The notes under the pieces were generated by a model. It was not told the DNA's origin. It searched no databases and was given only the letters and a program-made list of their open reading frames with translations. Position numbers and translations under genes: made by a program. From Marimonas arenosa (GTDB taxonomy: Bacteria; Pseudomonadota; Alphaproteobacteria; Rhodobacterales; Rhodobacteraceae), in assembly GCF_030848945.1 (NCBI RefSeq), contig NZ_JANHAX010000002.1:1-64000 (forward strand): 64,000 nt of DNA, read 5' to 3'. Of the stretch, positions 9,874 through 18,697 are shown in pieces (position 1 is the stretch's first letter; each line of letters starts with the position of its first letter).

Positions 9874-10398
9874 ATGCGCAAACGCATAGCGATCCTGATG
9901 ATGACGGCGATGGGCCTTTCGGCCTGTGCTGGTTACGAGCGTGACATCACGCTGCGCGACATGCGCCCGGCCACGCCGGGCCCGGATGAATTCAGCATTT
10001 TGCCGGGTAAACCTCTGCAGGAACCGCCGAGCTTCACCGCCTTGCCGGCACCGACCCCGGGCGCGGCCAACCTGACCGATCAGAACCCGATGGGCGACGG
10101 CGTCGCGGCGCTGGGCGGCAAACCCGCGCGCCTGCAGGACACCGGTGTGCCGCGCAGCGATACGGCGCTGGTGGCGCATGCCTCGCGTAATGGTGTCGAT
10201 CCCAACGTGCGGGCCGAACTCGCCGCGGCGGACGAAGACTTCCGCCGCCGAAAGTCGCGGTTCACCCGCATCCGTATCGTGCGGCAGGACCTGTACAACC
10301 AGGTCTACAAGCGCGAAACGCTCAACGCCCGTCGCGAATGGAACCGCTACCGTCGCGCTGGCGCCCGCACGCCCACCGCGCCACCGCCGCAGCGCTGA
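9874..10398 (+). CDS. DUF3035 lipoprotein, BamF-like outer-membrane assembly subunit
   Basis: A 174-residue lipoprotein with the lipobox LSAC (Cys18) and the DUF3035 signature around PDEFSILPGKPLQEPPSF and LPAPTPG. In Caulobacter a DUF3035 lipoprotein, BamF, is part of the Bam complex that inserts outer-membrane barrels. The C-terminal third is highly basic (RRRKSRFTRIRIVRQ). It follows lspA and precedes the M16 pair; this neighbourhood fits envelope biogenesis. Confidence 0.82.
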   Translation: MRKRIAILMMTAMGLSACAGYERDITLRDMRPATPGPDEFSILPGKPLQEPPSFTALPAPTPGAANLTDQNPMGDGVAALGGKPARLQDTGVPRSDTALVAHASRNGVDPNVRAELAAADEDFRRRKSRFTRIRIVRQDLYNQVYKRETLNARREWNRYRRAGARTPTAPPPQR

Positions 10399-10471
10399 TC
10401 CCGGACCCAATACCTCTTTCTCGACCGCCCCGGAGTAGCCTCACATCTGTGTGCGCAATGTATTACCCCGC

Positions 10472-10499
10472 TTGAAGCCGCGGCGCGCGTGCCTATTGT
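10472..10499 (+). promoter_or_regulatory. Candidate promoter of the M16 peptidase operon
   Basis: TTGAAG (10472-10477) and TATTGT (10494-10499) are separated by 16 bases and precede the M16 start at 10538. A small CTGAC-AAA-GTCAG hairpin with six T residues (10504-10522) lies in the predicted leader. It is too short to be a confident terminator. Confidence 0.35.
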
Positions 10500-10537
10500 C
10501 TTGCTGACAAAGTCAGTTTTTTGAAGGAAGATCGACG

Positions 10538-11881
10538 ATGCCGATGAAACGGGTTTTCGCCTCCTTGGTTGCCTTGTCTGCCTTCATCCTTCCGGCGGCG
10601 GCGGATGATCAAGTATCGCATTTCACGTTGCAGAACGGCATGGACGTGGTGGTGATCGAAGACCACCGTGCGCCTGTCGTGGTTCACATGGTCTGGTATC
10701 GCGCCGGATCAGCCGATGAAAAACCCGGTGTATCCGGTGTGGCGCATTTCCTCGAACACCTTCTGTTCAAGGCGACCGAGAACATGGAGTCGGGCGAACT
10801 CTCGGCCACCGTCGCCCGCAATGGCGGGCGCGACAATGCCTTCACCAGCTACGACTACACCGCCTACTACCAACGGGTCGCCGCCGACCGGCTCGAGCTG
10901 ATGATTCGGATGGAGAGCGATCGCATGGTCAATCTCAAGCTCGCGGAAGACGAGATCGCCACAGAGCGCGACGTGATCATCGAAGAGCGCAATCAACGCA
11001 CCGAAAACAACCCGGCCGCGCTCTTCCGCGAACAAAAGAACGCCGCGCTATACCTCAATCACCGCTACGGCGTGCCGGTGATCGGCTGGCGGCACGAGAT
11101 GGAAGGGCTGACCCGGCAGGCCGCGCTCGACTATTATAAGCAGTTCTATGCGCCCAACAACGCAATCCTTGTTGTTGCAGGAGACGCCGACCCGCAGGAG
11201 GTTCTGGCGCTGGCCGAAACCTATTACGGCGTGTTAGAGCCGAATCCGGCCCTCGAAGCCCGCAACCGCCCGTCCGAACCGCGCCAGATGGCCGAGCGAC
11301 GGATGATCTTTCGCGACGCCCGCGTGGCGCAACCCTATGTCAGCCGTTCCTACATCGCGCCTGAACGCGATCCCGGCGATCAGAAAAAGGCCGCAGCCCT
11401 GGTGATGCTGGCCGAGCTTCTCGGCGGCGGACAAACCTCGTGGCTGACCGAGAAGTTGCAGTTCGAAACCCAGAAGGCGGTCTATACGGGTGCCTTCTAT
11501 GACGGTCTGTCGCTCGACGACACCTCTTTCAGTCTGGTCGTCGTGCCGGCCGAGGGCGTCTCGCTTCAGGACGCCGAGGACGCCATGGATGCCGCAGTGA
11601 AAAGCTTCCTTGAAGCCGGCATCGACACCGAACAGCTTGACCGTATCAAGTTCCAGCTTCGCGCGGCACAGGTCTATGTGCGCGACGATGTCGAGAAACT
11701 CGCCAACCGCTATGGCGAAGCCCTGGCCTCGGGCCTGACCATCGAGGACGTGCAAGCCTGGCCCGACATCCTCCAGGCTGTGACCGAGGACGAGATCCTC
11801 GCCGTCGCGCACGAGGTACTGGTGCGCGACCATGCCGTGACCGGCTGGCTGATGAGCGAAGACTCCGGGGAGATCAACTGA
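10538..11881 (+). CDS. Zinc-dependent M16 family peptidase, catalytic subunit
   Basis: A 447-residue secreted pitrilysin/processing-peptidase-like protein with a signal peptide (cleavage near AAADD). The inverted zinc motif HFLEH has His70, Glu73 and His74, and the third ligand lies in the Glu-rich EDEIATERDVIIEE region. The downstream gene starts at the last base of its stop codon, as in other periplasmic M16 heterodimers where one subunit supplies zinc and the other the R/Y substrate pair. A second ATG two codons downstream is also possible. Confidence 0.92.
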   Translation: MPMKRVFASLVALSAFILPAAADDQVSHFTLQNGMDVVVIEDHRAPVVVHMVWYRAGSADEKPGVSGVAHFLEHLLFKATENMESGELSATVARNGGRDNAFTSYDYTAYYQRVAADRLELMIRMESDRMVNLKLAEDEIATERDVIIEERNQRTENNPAALFREQKNAALYLNHRYGVPVIGWRHEMEGLTRQAALDYYKQFYAPNNAILVVAGDADPQEVLALAETYYGVLEPNPALEARNRPSEPRQMAERRMIFRDARVAQPYVSRSYIAPERDPGDQKKAAALVMLAELLGGGQTSWLTEKLQFETQKAVYTGAFYDGLSLDDTSFSLVVVPAEGVSLQDAEDAMDAAVKSFLEAGIDTEQLDRIKFQLRAAQVYVRDDVEKLANRYGEALASGLTIEDVQAWPDILQAVTEDEILAVAHEVLVRDHAVTGWLMSEDSGEIN

Positions 11882-13188
11882 TGCTGCAGGTCGTTCTTGC
11901 GGTAACGGCGGCGTTCGCCTTCGCGCTGCCCGCCCGCGCCAATGTCGATATTCAGGAAATCACGTCGCCCGGCGGCATCGACGCCTGGCTGGTCGAGGAG
12001 CACTCGATCCCGTTCGTCGCACTGGAACTGCGCTTCAAAGGCGGCGCGTCGCTCGATGCGCCAGGCAAGCGAGGTGCCACCAGCCTGATGGTAAATCTTC
12101 TGGAAGAGGGTGCCGGCGATCTTGATGCCCGCGCTTTCGCCCGTGCCACCGAGTCGCTGGCCGCCTCTTTTAGCTTCCGTGCCAATGACGATTCAGTCTC
12201 TGTTTCTGCCAAGTTCCTGTCTGAGAACCGCGGTCAGGCCGTAGCGCTGCTGCGCGACGCGCTGGTCAACCCGCGGTTCGACGCTGACGCTATCGAGAGG
12301 GTTCGGGCGCAGGTGATCTCGGGTATCCGCTCGGACTTGAAGGACCCCGACTCCATCGCCGGCACAAAATTTGCGGCCATGCTGTTCGGTGATCACCCAT
12401 ATGGCTCCAACGAGGATGGCACCGAGAACAGCGTCTCGGCGCTGGCGCGGGACGATCTGGTCGCCGCGCATCAGGCCGTGCTGACTCGCGACCGGCTGTT
12501 CGTCTCGGCGGTCGGCGACATCACCGCCGATGACCTAGGCCGTCTGCTCGATAGTCTCTTGGCCGATCTGCCTGAAACCGGCGCGCCGCAACCGTCGGAC
12601 GTCACGCCCGAATTTGCTGGCGGCGTTCACGTGATCGATTTCGACACGCCGCAGTCGGTGGTGTTGTTCGGCCAGCCGGGCATCGGGCTCGACCATCCCG
12701 ATTTCTTCGCCGTTTATGTGCTCGACACAATTCTCGGCGGCTCCGGTCTTGAATCCCGTCTGATGCGCGAAGTGCGGGAAAAGCGTGGACTGACCTACGG
12801 AGTCTATACCTATACCGTCGACAAGGATCATGCCGATTACTGGATGGGATCGGTTGCCTCGGCCAACGACCGCGTCGCCGAGACCATCGATGTCATCCGT
12901 GCCGAGTGGCAGAAGCTGCGCGACACCGGTATCACGCAAGAGGAACTCGAGGACGCCAAGACCTATCTCACTGGCGCGTATCCCCTGCGCTTCGACGGCA
13001 ACGGCCCAATCGCCAACATAACGGTGAACATGCAGGTCAGCGACATGGGGATCGACTATGTCGCCACCCGAAATGACCGGCTGAACGCGGTGACGCTCGA
13101 CGATGTGAACCGTGTCGCACGCGAGTTGCTCGACCCCGACCGGCTGACTTTTGTCGTGGTTGGGCGCCCGCAGGGTCTCTCAAACTGA
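11881..13188 (+). CDS. M16 family peptidase-like protein lacking the zinc motif
   Basis: A 435-residue secreted partner of the preceding peptidase. It keeps the M16 fold signatures, such as GLTYGVYTY and the LGGSGLESRLMREVREKRG-type region used for substrate binding. However, the position of HxxEH reads VNLLEEG, so zinc cannot be bound there. It is therefore most likely the non-catalytic beta subunit of a heterodimer. The two genes overlap by one base (TGATG). Confidence 0.92.
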   Translation: MLQVVLAVTAAFAFALPARANVDIQEITSPGGIDAWLVEEHSIPFVALELRFKGGASLDAPGKRGATSLMVNLLEEGAGDLDARAFARATESLAASFSFRANDDSVSVSAKFLSENRGQAVALLRDALVNPRFDADAIERVRAQVISGIRSDLKDPDSIAGTKFAAMLFGDHPYGSNEDGTENSVSALARDDLVAAHQAVLTRDRLFVSAVGDITADDLGRLLDSLLADLPETGAPQPSDVTPEFAGGVHVIDFDTPQSVVLFGQPGIGLDHPDFFAVYVLDTILGGSGLESRLMREVREKRGLTYGVYTYTVDKDHADYWMGSVASANDRVAETIDVIRAEWQKLRDTGITQEELEDAKTYLTGAYPLRFDGNGPIANITVNMQVSDMGIDYVATRNDRLNAVTLDDVNRVARELLDPDRLTFVVVGRPQGLSN

Positions 13189-13254
13189 ACCCGAGCGCCT
13201 GCGACCGCCATGCGTGGACAGCTCGCGAGACCACCCGTAGGGCCGGAGAACAAG

Positions 13255-15597
13255 CTATTCGCCGTAGGGTACCCAGACGGTTTTGACCTCGGTCGTGGCC
13301 TCTAGGAATGCACGCGAGTCCTCTTCATACCAGTCGCGTGCGCGGCCGTTGTTTACCCACGTCCGCTTCAGGTTGTCGGCGCTCTCGCGTTCGATCAGAC
13401 CGGATAGGTCGGAGGACGAAAAGCTCCACACCGCGTCCACGTCCATATGACTGGCCATCGGCTTCGCCAGCTCTTCGTGGCTGCCGGTCAGGATGTTCAC
13501 CACGCCTCCCGGCACGTCCGAGGTCTCCAGCACCTGGTAGAAATCGGTTGCCGCCAGGGGATAGGGCTCCGACGCCACCAAAACACAGCTGTTGCCCATC
13601 GCCATCGCCGGTCCCATCACCGACACCAGCCCCAGTAGCGGCGCTTCGTCGGCGCAGAAGGTGCCGATCACTCCCACCGGCTCGCGCATCGCCATTGCCA
13701 CGCCGCGGATCGGCACACCGTGCACCTGTCCGTCAAACTTGTCGGCCCAGGCTGCCCAGGTGAAAAGCCGCCGGAGGCTCGCCTCTACCTCCTTTGCGCC
13801 CTGACGTCCGCCTTTCATCGCGTCGATCCGCGCGGCGAATTCCCGGGCTCGCCGCGATAGGTTTTCGGCGATGTAGTACAGGATCTGCGCCCTGAGATGC
13901 CCGGTCGTTTTTGCCCATCCGCCGGCCGCACCCCGCGCCGCTTCGACCGCGTTGCGGATATCCTTGCGGTTGGCGATCGGGGCCTGGCCCAGAAGCTTGC
14001 CGGTCTTGCTCCACACATTCCGGGAATAGCCGCCGTCCGGACGTGTCTGTTTGCCGCCGACATATAGCTTTGCGGTCTGATCGATCCCCTCGGGATCGCC
14101 ATTTTTCGCTGGATTAGGCTCGATTCTCGTCAGTTGCCGCACCCGCCGCCTGGGCTTTGTGTAGGCCCTCAGTCCGTCCCAGCCGCCTTCCCGGCCAAAC
14201 CCGCTTTCCCGCACGCCGCCAAAGCCTGCAGCCGCATCGAACAGGTTCGTGGCATTCACCCAAACCACCCCTGCCGTCAGCTTGGGCGCGACATCCAGCG
14301 CCAGGTTCAGGTTTTCGGTCCAGACACTTGCCGCCAGCCCGTACCGGCTGTTGTTGGCCAGTTGCACCGCCTCATCGGGCGTGCGGAACGTGGTCGATAC
14401 CAGTACCGGACCGAAGATCTCTTCCTGCATCAGCCGGTGGGACGGTTCCAGCCCGGTGATCAGCGTCGGCGGATAGAAACACCCTTCCGCCGGCAGCTGG
14501 GCGTTGACCTTGAACACCTCGCCGTGCGCGCAGGCGTCCACCATCTCGGTGATCGCCTGCAATTGCACCGGATCGACGATTGCGCCAACGTCAATGCATT
14601 TGTCCAGCGGATTGCCGATCCGCAACATTTCCATTCGTGCCTTTAGCCTGGACAGGAAAATCTGGGCGATCCCTTCCTGCACCAGCAGCCGTGATCCGGC
14701 GCAGCAGACCTGCCCCTGATTGAACCAGATCGCGTCGACCAACCCCTCGATCGCGCTGTCGATATCGGCGTCGTCGAAGACGACATACGGGCTCTTTCCA
14801 CCCAGTTCGAGGGTCAGGCCCTTGCCGCTCCCCGCCGTTGCGGCCCGGATTCTGCGGCCAACTTCCGTCGAGCCGGTAAAGGCGATCTTGTCGATGCCGG
14901 GATGCGCAACGATCATCTCGCCCACGGCGCCGTCGCCGGTAACGATGTTGACCACCCCCTTCGGCAGGCCCGCCTGGCGACAGATGTCGGCGAAAAGAAG
15001 CGCGGTGAGCGAGGTATATTCGGCCGGTTTCAGCACCACCGTATTCCCCGTCGCAAGCGCCGGTGCCACTTTCCACGCCAGCATCAGCAACGGGAAGTTC
15101 CACGGGATGATCTGGCCGCAGACGCCCAGCGGGTCCCGGTCGGGCAGTTCGGTGTCCATCAACTGCGCCATGCCGGCATGGAAATAGAAATGCCGCTGTA
15201 CCAGCGGGATGTCGATATCGCGACTTTCGCGGATCGGTTTGCCGTTGTCCAACGTCTCTAACACGGCGAAAAGCCGCGAGTGTTTCTGCAGCAACCGTGC
15301 CAGCGCATAGAGGTACTTCGCCCGCTTATAGCCGCCCAGCCGCGTCCATTTCGGCTGGGCCTGACGGGCGGCCTGGACAGCGGCGTCGACGTCGTCTTGG
15401 GTCGCCTGCGTCAGAGTCGCCAATGTCTCGCCGGTGGCGGGGTTCTTCGACAGAAACCCATCTCCCGGCGCGGTGAAGGCCCCGTCGATGAAATGCCCGA
15501 ACCGGTCACCCTGATCGACCAGCCAGGCGAAGGCCTCGGCCGCATCCTCCGGCGCGGGACCATAGTCCATGCTGTCGAAAATGTCCTTCACACTCAT
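13255..15597 (-). CDS. Double-domain aldehyde dehydrogenase with a degenerate second domain
   Basis: A 780-residue protein. The first ALDH domain (about 25-500) is complete, with IPWNFP at 164-169, Glu264 in LELGG and catalytic Cys298 in GQVCCAGSR. The second unit (about 520-780) repeats only the N-terminal NAD-binding part, for example GVIGTFCADEAPL and GPAMAMGNSCVLVAS. It ends without a catalytic Cys or Glu. The gene follows deoC by 4 bases in an operon, so a plausible role is oxidation of acetaldehyde or glyceraldehyde 3-phosphate released by DeoC; the substrate is inferred. The start MSVKDIFDSMDYG is preferred to upstream in-frame codons that overlap deoC. Confidence 0.9.
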   Translation of the reverse strand: MSVKDIFDSMDYGPAPEDAAEAFAWLVDQGDRFGHFIDGAFTAPGDGFLSKNPATGETLATLTQATQDDVDAAVQAARQAQPKWTRLGGYKRAKYLYALARLLQKHSRLFAVLETLDNGKPIRESRDIDIPLVQRHFYFHAGMAQLMDTELPDRDPLGVCGQIIPWNFPLLMLAWKVAPALATGNTVVLKPAEYTSLTALLFADICRQAGLPKGVVNIVTGDGAVGEMIVAHPGIDKIAFTGSTEVGRRIRAATAGSGKGLTLELGGKSPYVVFDDADIDSAIEGLVDAIWFNQGQVCCAGSRLLVQEGIAQIFLSRLKARMEMLRIGNPLDKCIDVGAIVDPVQLQAITEMVDACAHGEVFKVNAQLPAEGCFYPPTLITGLEPSHRLMQEEIFGPVLVSTTFRTPDEAVQLANNSRYGLAASVWTENLNLALDVAPKLTAGVVWVNATNLFDAAAGFGGVRESGFGREGGWDGLRAYTKPRRRVRQLTRIEPNPAKNGDPEGIDQTAKLYVGGKQTRPDGGYSRNVWSKTGKLLGQAPIANRKDIRNAVEAARGAAGGWAKTTGHLRAQILYYIAENLSRRAREFAARIDAMKGGRQGAKEVEASLRRLFTWAAWADKFDGQVHGVPIRGVAMAMREPVGVIGTFCADEAPLLGLVSVMGPAMAMGNSCVLVASEPYPLAATDFYQVLETSDVPGGVVNILTGSHEELAKPMASHMDVDAVWSFSSSDLSGLIERESADNLKRTWVNNGRARDWYEEDSRAFLEATTEVKTVWVPYGE

Positions 15598-15601
15598 CCG
15601 C

Positions 15602-16585
15602 TCATCCCATTGCATGCCGGTAAGCGGCCGAATACCGCCCGGTGACATGGTGTTCGAGTTGCCGCTCGATGTCGCCCAACAGGCTCGACGCGCCAAAGCG
15701 GAACAAATGCGGGCTCAGCCAGGTGTTCCCCAGTTCCTCCTTGATCAGCATCAAATAGGTCAGTGCATCCTTGGCCTTTGAAATTCCGCCTGCCGGTTTA
15801 TAGCCGATGCGGACACCTGTTTGGCTGAAATAGTCTCGAACTGCCCGGATCATCACCAGGCTCACCGGCAGCGTCGCGTTGACGCTTTCCTTGCCGGTCG
15901 AGGTCTTGACGAAGTCGGCCCCCGCCATCATGCAGACCAGCGCGGCCCGCGCGACGTTGCGTAGCGTACCCAGCTCGCCGGTCGCCAGGATCGCCTTGAC
16001 ATGAGCCTCGCCACAGGCGGCGCGGAAGGTGCGCATCTCGTCATAGAGTGCCTCCCAGTTACCGGTCAGCACATGCCGCCGCGAGATTACGATATCGATC
16101 TCGCGCGCGCCGGCCTTCACGCTTTCTTCGATTTCCTGCACCCGCAGGTGAAACGGCGAGAGCCCCGCCGGAAAGCCGGTCGATACTGCCGCGACGGGAA
16201 TTCCCGACCCCGCCAGCGCCGCGACCGCCGGCGCGATCATGTCGTGATAAACACAGACCGCGCCGACCGTCAGACCGTCCAGTCCCAAGGCGTCCAGCAG
16301 ATCGGCCCGCACCGGTTGACGGGCCTTGGCGCACAGGCGATGCACCCGCCCCGCCGTGTCGTCACCCGCAAGCGTGGTCAGGTCGATGCAACTCACCGCC
16401 TTGCACAGCCATGCTGCCTGGACATCCTTCTTGACCGTTCTCCGCCCCGGCAGCGTCCTGGCGCGCCGTTCGATCGCCGAGGTGTTGGCCTGCACCCGCC
16501 GCACCCAGTCGAGATCCAGCGCCATCCCGGGATTGCGCCTCTCCACCGCCTGCGGCAGCAGCGTGTTTTTGGTGTCGGTCGTCAT
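15602..16585 (-). CDS. deoC: Deoxyribose-phosphate aldolase
   Basis: Class I aldolase that splits 2-deoxyribose 5-phosphate into acetaldehyde and glyceraldehyde 3-phosphate. The Schiff-base Lys227 lies in FVKTSTGK, the second active-site Lys263 in GYKPAGGI and Asp68 in CIDLTTL. At 327 residues it is longer than the ~220-260-residue bacterial enzymes, because of an N-terminal extension like that of the larger DeoC family. First gene of a two-gene operon with the aldehyde dehydrogenase. Confidence 0.95.
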   Translation of the reverse strand: MTTDTKNTLLPQAVERRNPGMALDLDWVRRVQANTSAIERRARTLPGRRTVKKDVQAAWLCKAVSCIDLTTLAGDDTAGRVHRLCAKARQPVRADLLDALGLDGLTVGAVCVYHDMIAPAVAALAGSGIPVAAVSTGFPAGLSPFHLRVQEIEESVKAGAREIDIVISRRHVLTGNWEALYDEMRTFRAACGEAHVKAILATGELGTLRNVARAALVCMMAGADFVKTSTGKESVNATLPVSLVMIRAVRDYFSQTGVRIGYKPAGGISKAKDALTYLMLIKEELGNTWLSPHLFRFGASSLLGDIERQLEHHVTGRYSAAYRHAMG

Positions 16586-16976
16586 GCCATCCTCCGCCGG
16601 CCCCGGAAAACCGTGGCATGGCCCGCGGTCTTAAGCAAGCGCACGGGTCTGCACGAAAATTGCGCAACTTGCCCGAAGGCGCCTGCACGGCGGCGTGCGA
16701 GGCTGATTGCAGGAAGACCTGAACGGGAAAAAGCCGATGAAAACCTTACTTCTCCGCGGCGTGCCCTATTCGCTTGCCACGGATGGCTGGTGGCTCCAGC
16801 ACAGTGCGCCGCTTCGGCAAAGCCCCAAGTCGAACGCGCCGGTCGGCAGCAGCCCTCAGGGAACGTCCCGGGTGCGGACAACCGATGACGCGCTGGACGG
16901 GACGCAGCGAATTGGGCTTTCGCGACCCGCGCGCAGTCCTTAGCCTTGTCCCGGACGCTGCACCCACGGAGGTCGT
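16586..16976. other. 391-base gap between deoC and the response regulator
   Basis: The two flanking genes diverge here, so both promoters should lie in it. An open frame from an ATG at 16737 (68 codons, Arg/Ser-rich after the first 15 residues) has a weak GGGAAAAA ribosome site, but nothing in it resembles a known protein. I do not call it a gene. No terminator or clear repeat was seen. Confidence 0.5.
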
Positions 16977-17663
16977 ATGGCCGACATCCTGATCATAGAA
17001 GACGACGCGCAGATTCGCAGCGTGTTGCGGATCGCGCTGAAACAGGCCGGCCACACCACACGCGAAGCCGGCGACGGCGCCGAAGGCCTGGCCAAGGCGC
17101 TCAATGGCCGGGACGACCTGATCATTCTCGACGTCGGCCTGCCCGCGATGGACGGGTTCGAGCTCTGCCGCCGCCTGCGGGCCGAGAAGGACACGCCGGT
17201 GCTGTTCCTCACCGCCCGCGATGACGAAATCGATCGTATCGTCGGGTTGGAACTGGGCGGTGACGACTATGTCGCGAAACCTTTTTCGCCGCGCGAACTG
17301 GTCGCCCGCGTGCGCGCCATCCTCAAGCGGACCCAGGGGCAAGGACGGCCAAACGGCACGCTTTGGCACGGCGCGTTGGAACTGAACCCCGAACGGCATC
17401 TTTGCCGGTTTGATGGTCTCGATGTGTCTCTAACTCAGCGGGAAATGGCGATTCTGTCTCTGCTTATGGTGCGGCCCGAGAACGTGTTTTCGAAACCGCA
17501 ACTCAGCGATGCGGTCTATGGCCCGGTGATCCATGTTTCCGATCGCACGCTCGACAGCCATCTGCGCAACCTGCGCGGCAAGCTGCGCGCGGCCGGTGCC
17601 GGGGATGCAATCGAAACCGTGCACGGGGTTGGTGTCCGGATGGGTCCATGCAGGGGCGAATAA
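16977..17663 (+). CDS. OmpR-family response regulator
   Basis: A 228-residue two-component regulator. The receiver domain (1-118) has the acidic pair EDD near residue 10, the phospho-acceptor Asp in LIILDVGLPAMDG (about 55) and Lys in YVAKPFSP. The C-terminal winged helix (about 130-225) ends in VHGVGVRMG. It overlaps the histidine kinase gene by 16 bases, so the two form a cognate pair. The stimulus is unknown; no target is obvious next to it. Confidence 0.95.
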   Translation: MADILIIEDDAQIRSVLRIALKQAGHTTREAGDGAEGLAKALNGRDDLIILDVGLPAMDGFELCRRLRAEKDTPVLFLTARDDEIDRIVGLELGGDDYVAKPFSPRELVARVRAILKRTQGQGRPNGTLWHGALELNPERHLCRFDGLDVSLTQREMAILSLLMVRPENVFSKPQLSDAVYGPVIHVSDRTLDSHLRNLRGKLRAAGAGDAIETVHGVGVRMGPCRGE

Positions 17664-18601
17664 GGCAGAAATGGCGGCCGCCGCTGGCGCTGGTGATCGG
17701 CGGTACGCTCGCCGCCGTGCTCTGCATTCCGCTCATCGGCATCGCCTATTTCCGGGTCGCAGGCGGCCTCCTCGGCTGGGGCGAAACCTCTTGGATGATT
17801 GGCTGGATGACAGTGGCGGCCACTGCGATTCTGGGCTTCCTGCTTTGGCGTTTGGTGCTGCGGCCGGTTTGGGCGCTGACCGCCTATGCCAAGGCGGTGA
17901 AGGCGGGTCGGTCCGACGTGCCGCTGCCGCCGCATTTCGGCACGCCCGAATTTTCCGCGCTGGCCGAGGCGGTGGACGACATGGCCACCACCCTGCAAAA
18001 CCGCGAAGCTGGAGTCCGCGCCTATTCCGAGCATGTCACCCACGAGATGAAATCGCCCCTCACCAGCATCTCTGCCGCCGCCGAACTGCTCGCGGCCGGG
18101 CCCGACGACGAAGATCGCGAAGCGCTCACCGAGACGATTCGCGCGTCCTCGGCGCGGATGGAATCCCTGCTCGACGGGCTTCGCCGGCTGGCCGCCGCCC
18201 GCGTGCCGCTCGGGCGCGGTCCGACCGGCCTGGCCGATGTTGCCGAGGCGTTGTCGACTCAAACCGGGCTTGAGGTGACGGTGGCGCAGGACGAGGCGGT
18301 GCCGCTCGATCGGTCCGGTCTGTTGGCGATTTTGGAACAACTTGCCCAGAACAGCGCTGCCCACGGCGCACAGTCTCTGACTCTGCGCTATTCGGGTCAA
18401 ACACTGCGCGTTTCAGATGACGGGCGGGGGATTGCCACAGGCGATGCGGCCCGCGTGTTCGATCCGTTTTTCACCACTCGCCGCGCCGATGGCGGCACGG
18501 GCATGGGCCTCGCGATCGTCCGCGCCATGCTCGACGCCTCGGGCGCCGCTGTCGTTCTGGTTCCCTCGCGAGACGGCGCGACGTTCGACATCACCTTCTG
18601 A
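17648..18601 (+). CDS. Sensor histidine kinase
   Basis: A 317-residue membrane kinase with two transmembrane helices (about 13-35 and 48-70) and only a very short periplasmic loop. A HAMP-like linker follows, then the H-box YSEHVTHEMKSPL with the phospho-accepting His near 137. The HATPase domain has N-box EQLAQNSAAHG, G1 SDDGRGI and G2 GTGMGLAIV. The tiny sensor loop suggests detection within the membrane or through a partner. Partner of the overlapping upstream regulator. Confidence 0.94.
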   Translation: MQGRIRQKWRPPLALVIGGTLAAVLCIPLIGIAYFRVAGGLLGWGETSWMIGWMTVAATAILGFLLWRLVLRPVWALTAYAKAVKAGRSDVPLPPHFGTPEFSALAEAVDDMATTLQNREAGVRAYSEHVTHEMKSPLTSISAAAELLAAGPDDEDREALTETIRASSARMESLLDGLRRLAAARVPLGRGPTGLADVAEALSTQTGLEVTVAQDEAVPLDRSGLLAILEQLAQNSAAHGAQSLTLRYSGQTLRVSDDGRGIATGDAARVFDPFFTTRRADGGTGMGLAIVRAMLDASGAAVVLVPSRDGATFDITF

Positions 18602-18616
18602 TCCGCAATCACTTTC

Positions 18617-18633
18617 TTGCGAATAAGTTGCAA
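18617..18633. promoter_or_regulatory. Imperfect palindrome upstream of the metal ABC operon
   Basis: TTGCGAATAAGTTGCAA pairs 6 of 8 positions around a central A. It directly precedes the -35 element and resembles the TTGCAAAT-type half-sites reported for alphaproteobacterial Fur/Mur manganese regulators. Assignment to Mur is an inference. Confidence 0.4.
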
Positions 18634-18638
18634 CTGCA

Positions 18639-18667
18639 TTGACAGAGTTGAGAGTGACTCTCATATT
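18639..18667 (+). promoter_or_regulatory. Promoter and operator palindrome of mntABCD
   Basis: A consensus -35 TTGACA (18639-18644) and a CATATT -10 (18662-18667) are spaced by 17 bases. A perfect palindrome, TGAGAGTGACTCTCA (18649-18663), fills the spacer and touches the -10. It also has the TGA-N9-TCA form described for iron-responsive boxes of alphaproteobacteria. A repressor bound here would block RNA polymerase. Confidence 0.65.
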
Positions 18668-18697
18668 CGCCAGGTGCTGAAACAGGAGCCCGTTCCG

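Noticed and set aside
10504..10522. CTGAC-AAA-GTCAG plus T-run as a terminator before the M16 genes
   Set aside because: Only a 5-bp stem, placed just before a ribosome site; too weak to call.
16737..16943. 68-codon frame in the deoC-response regulator gap
   Set aside because: Weak ribosome site, Arg/Ser/Pro-rich composition and no similarity; overlapping frames on both strands are equally long.
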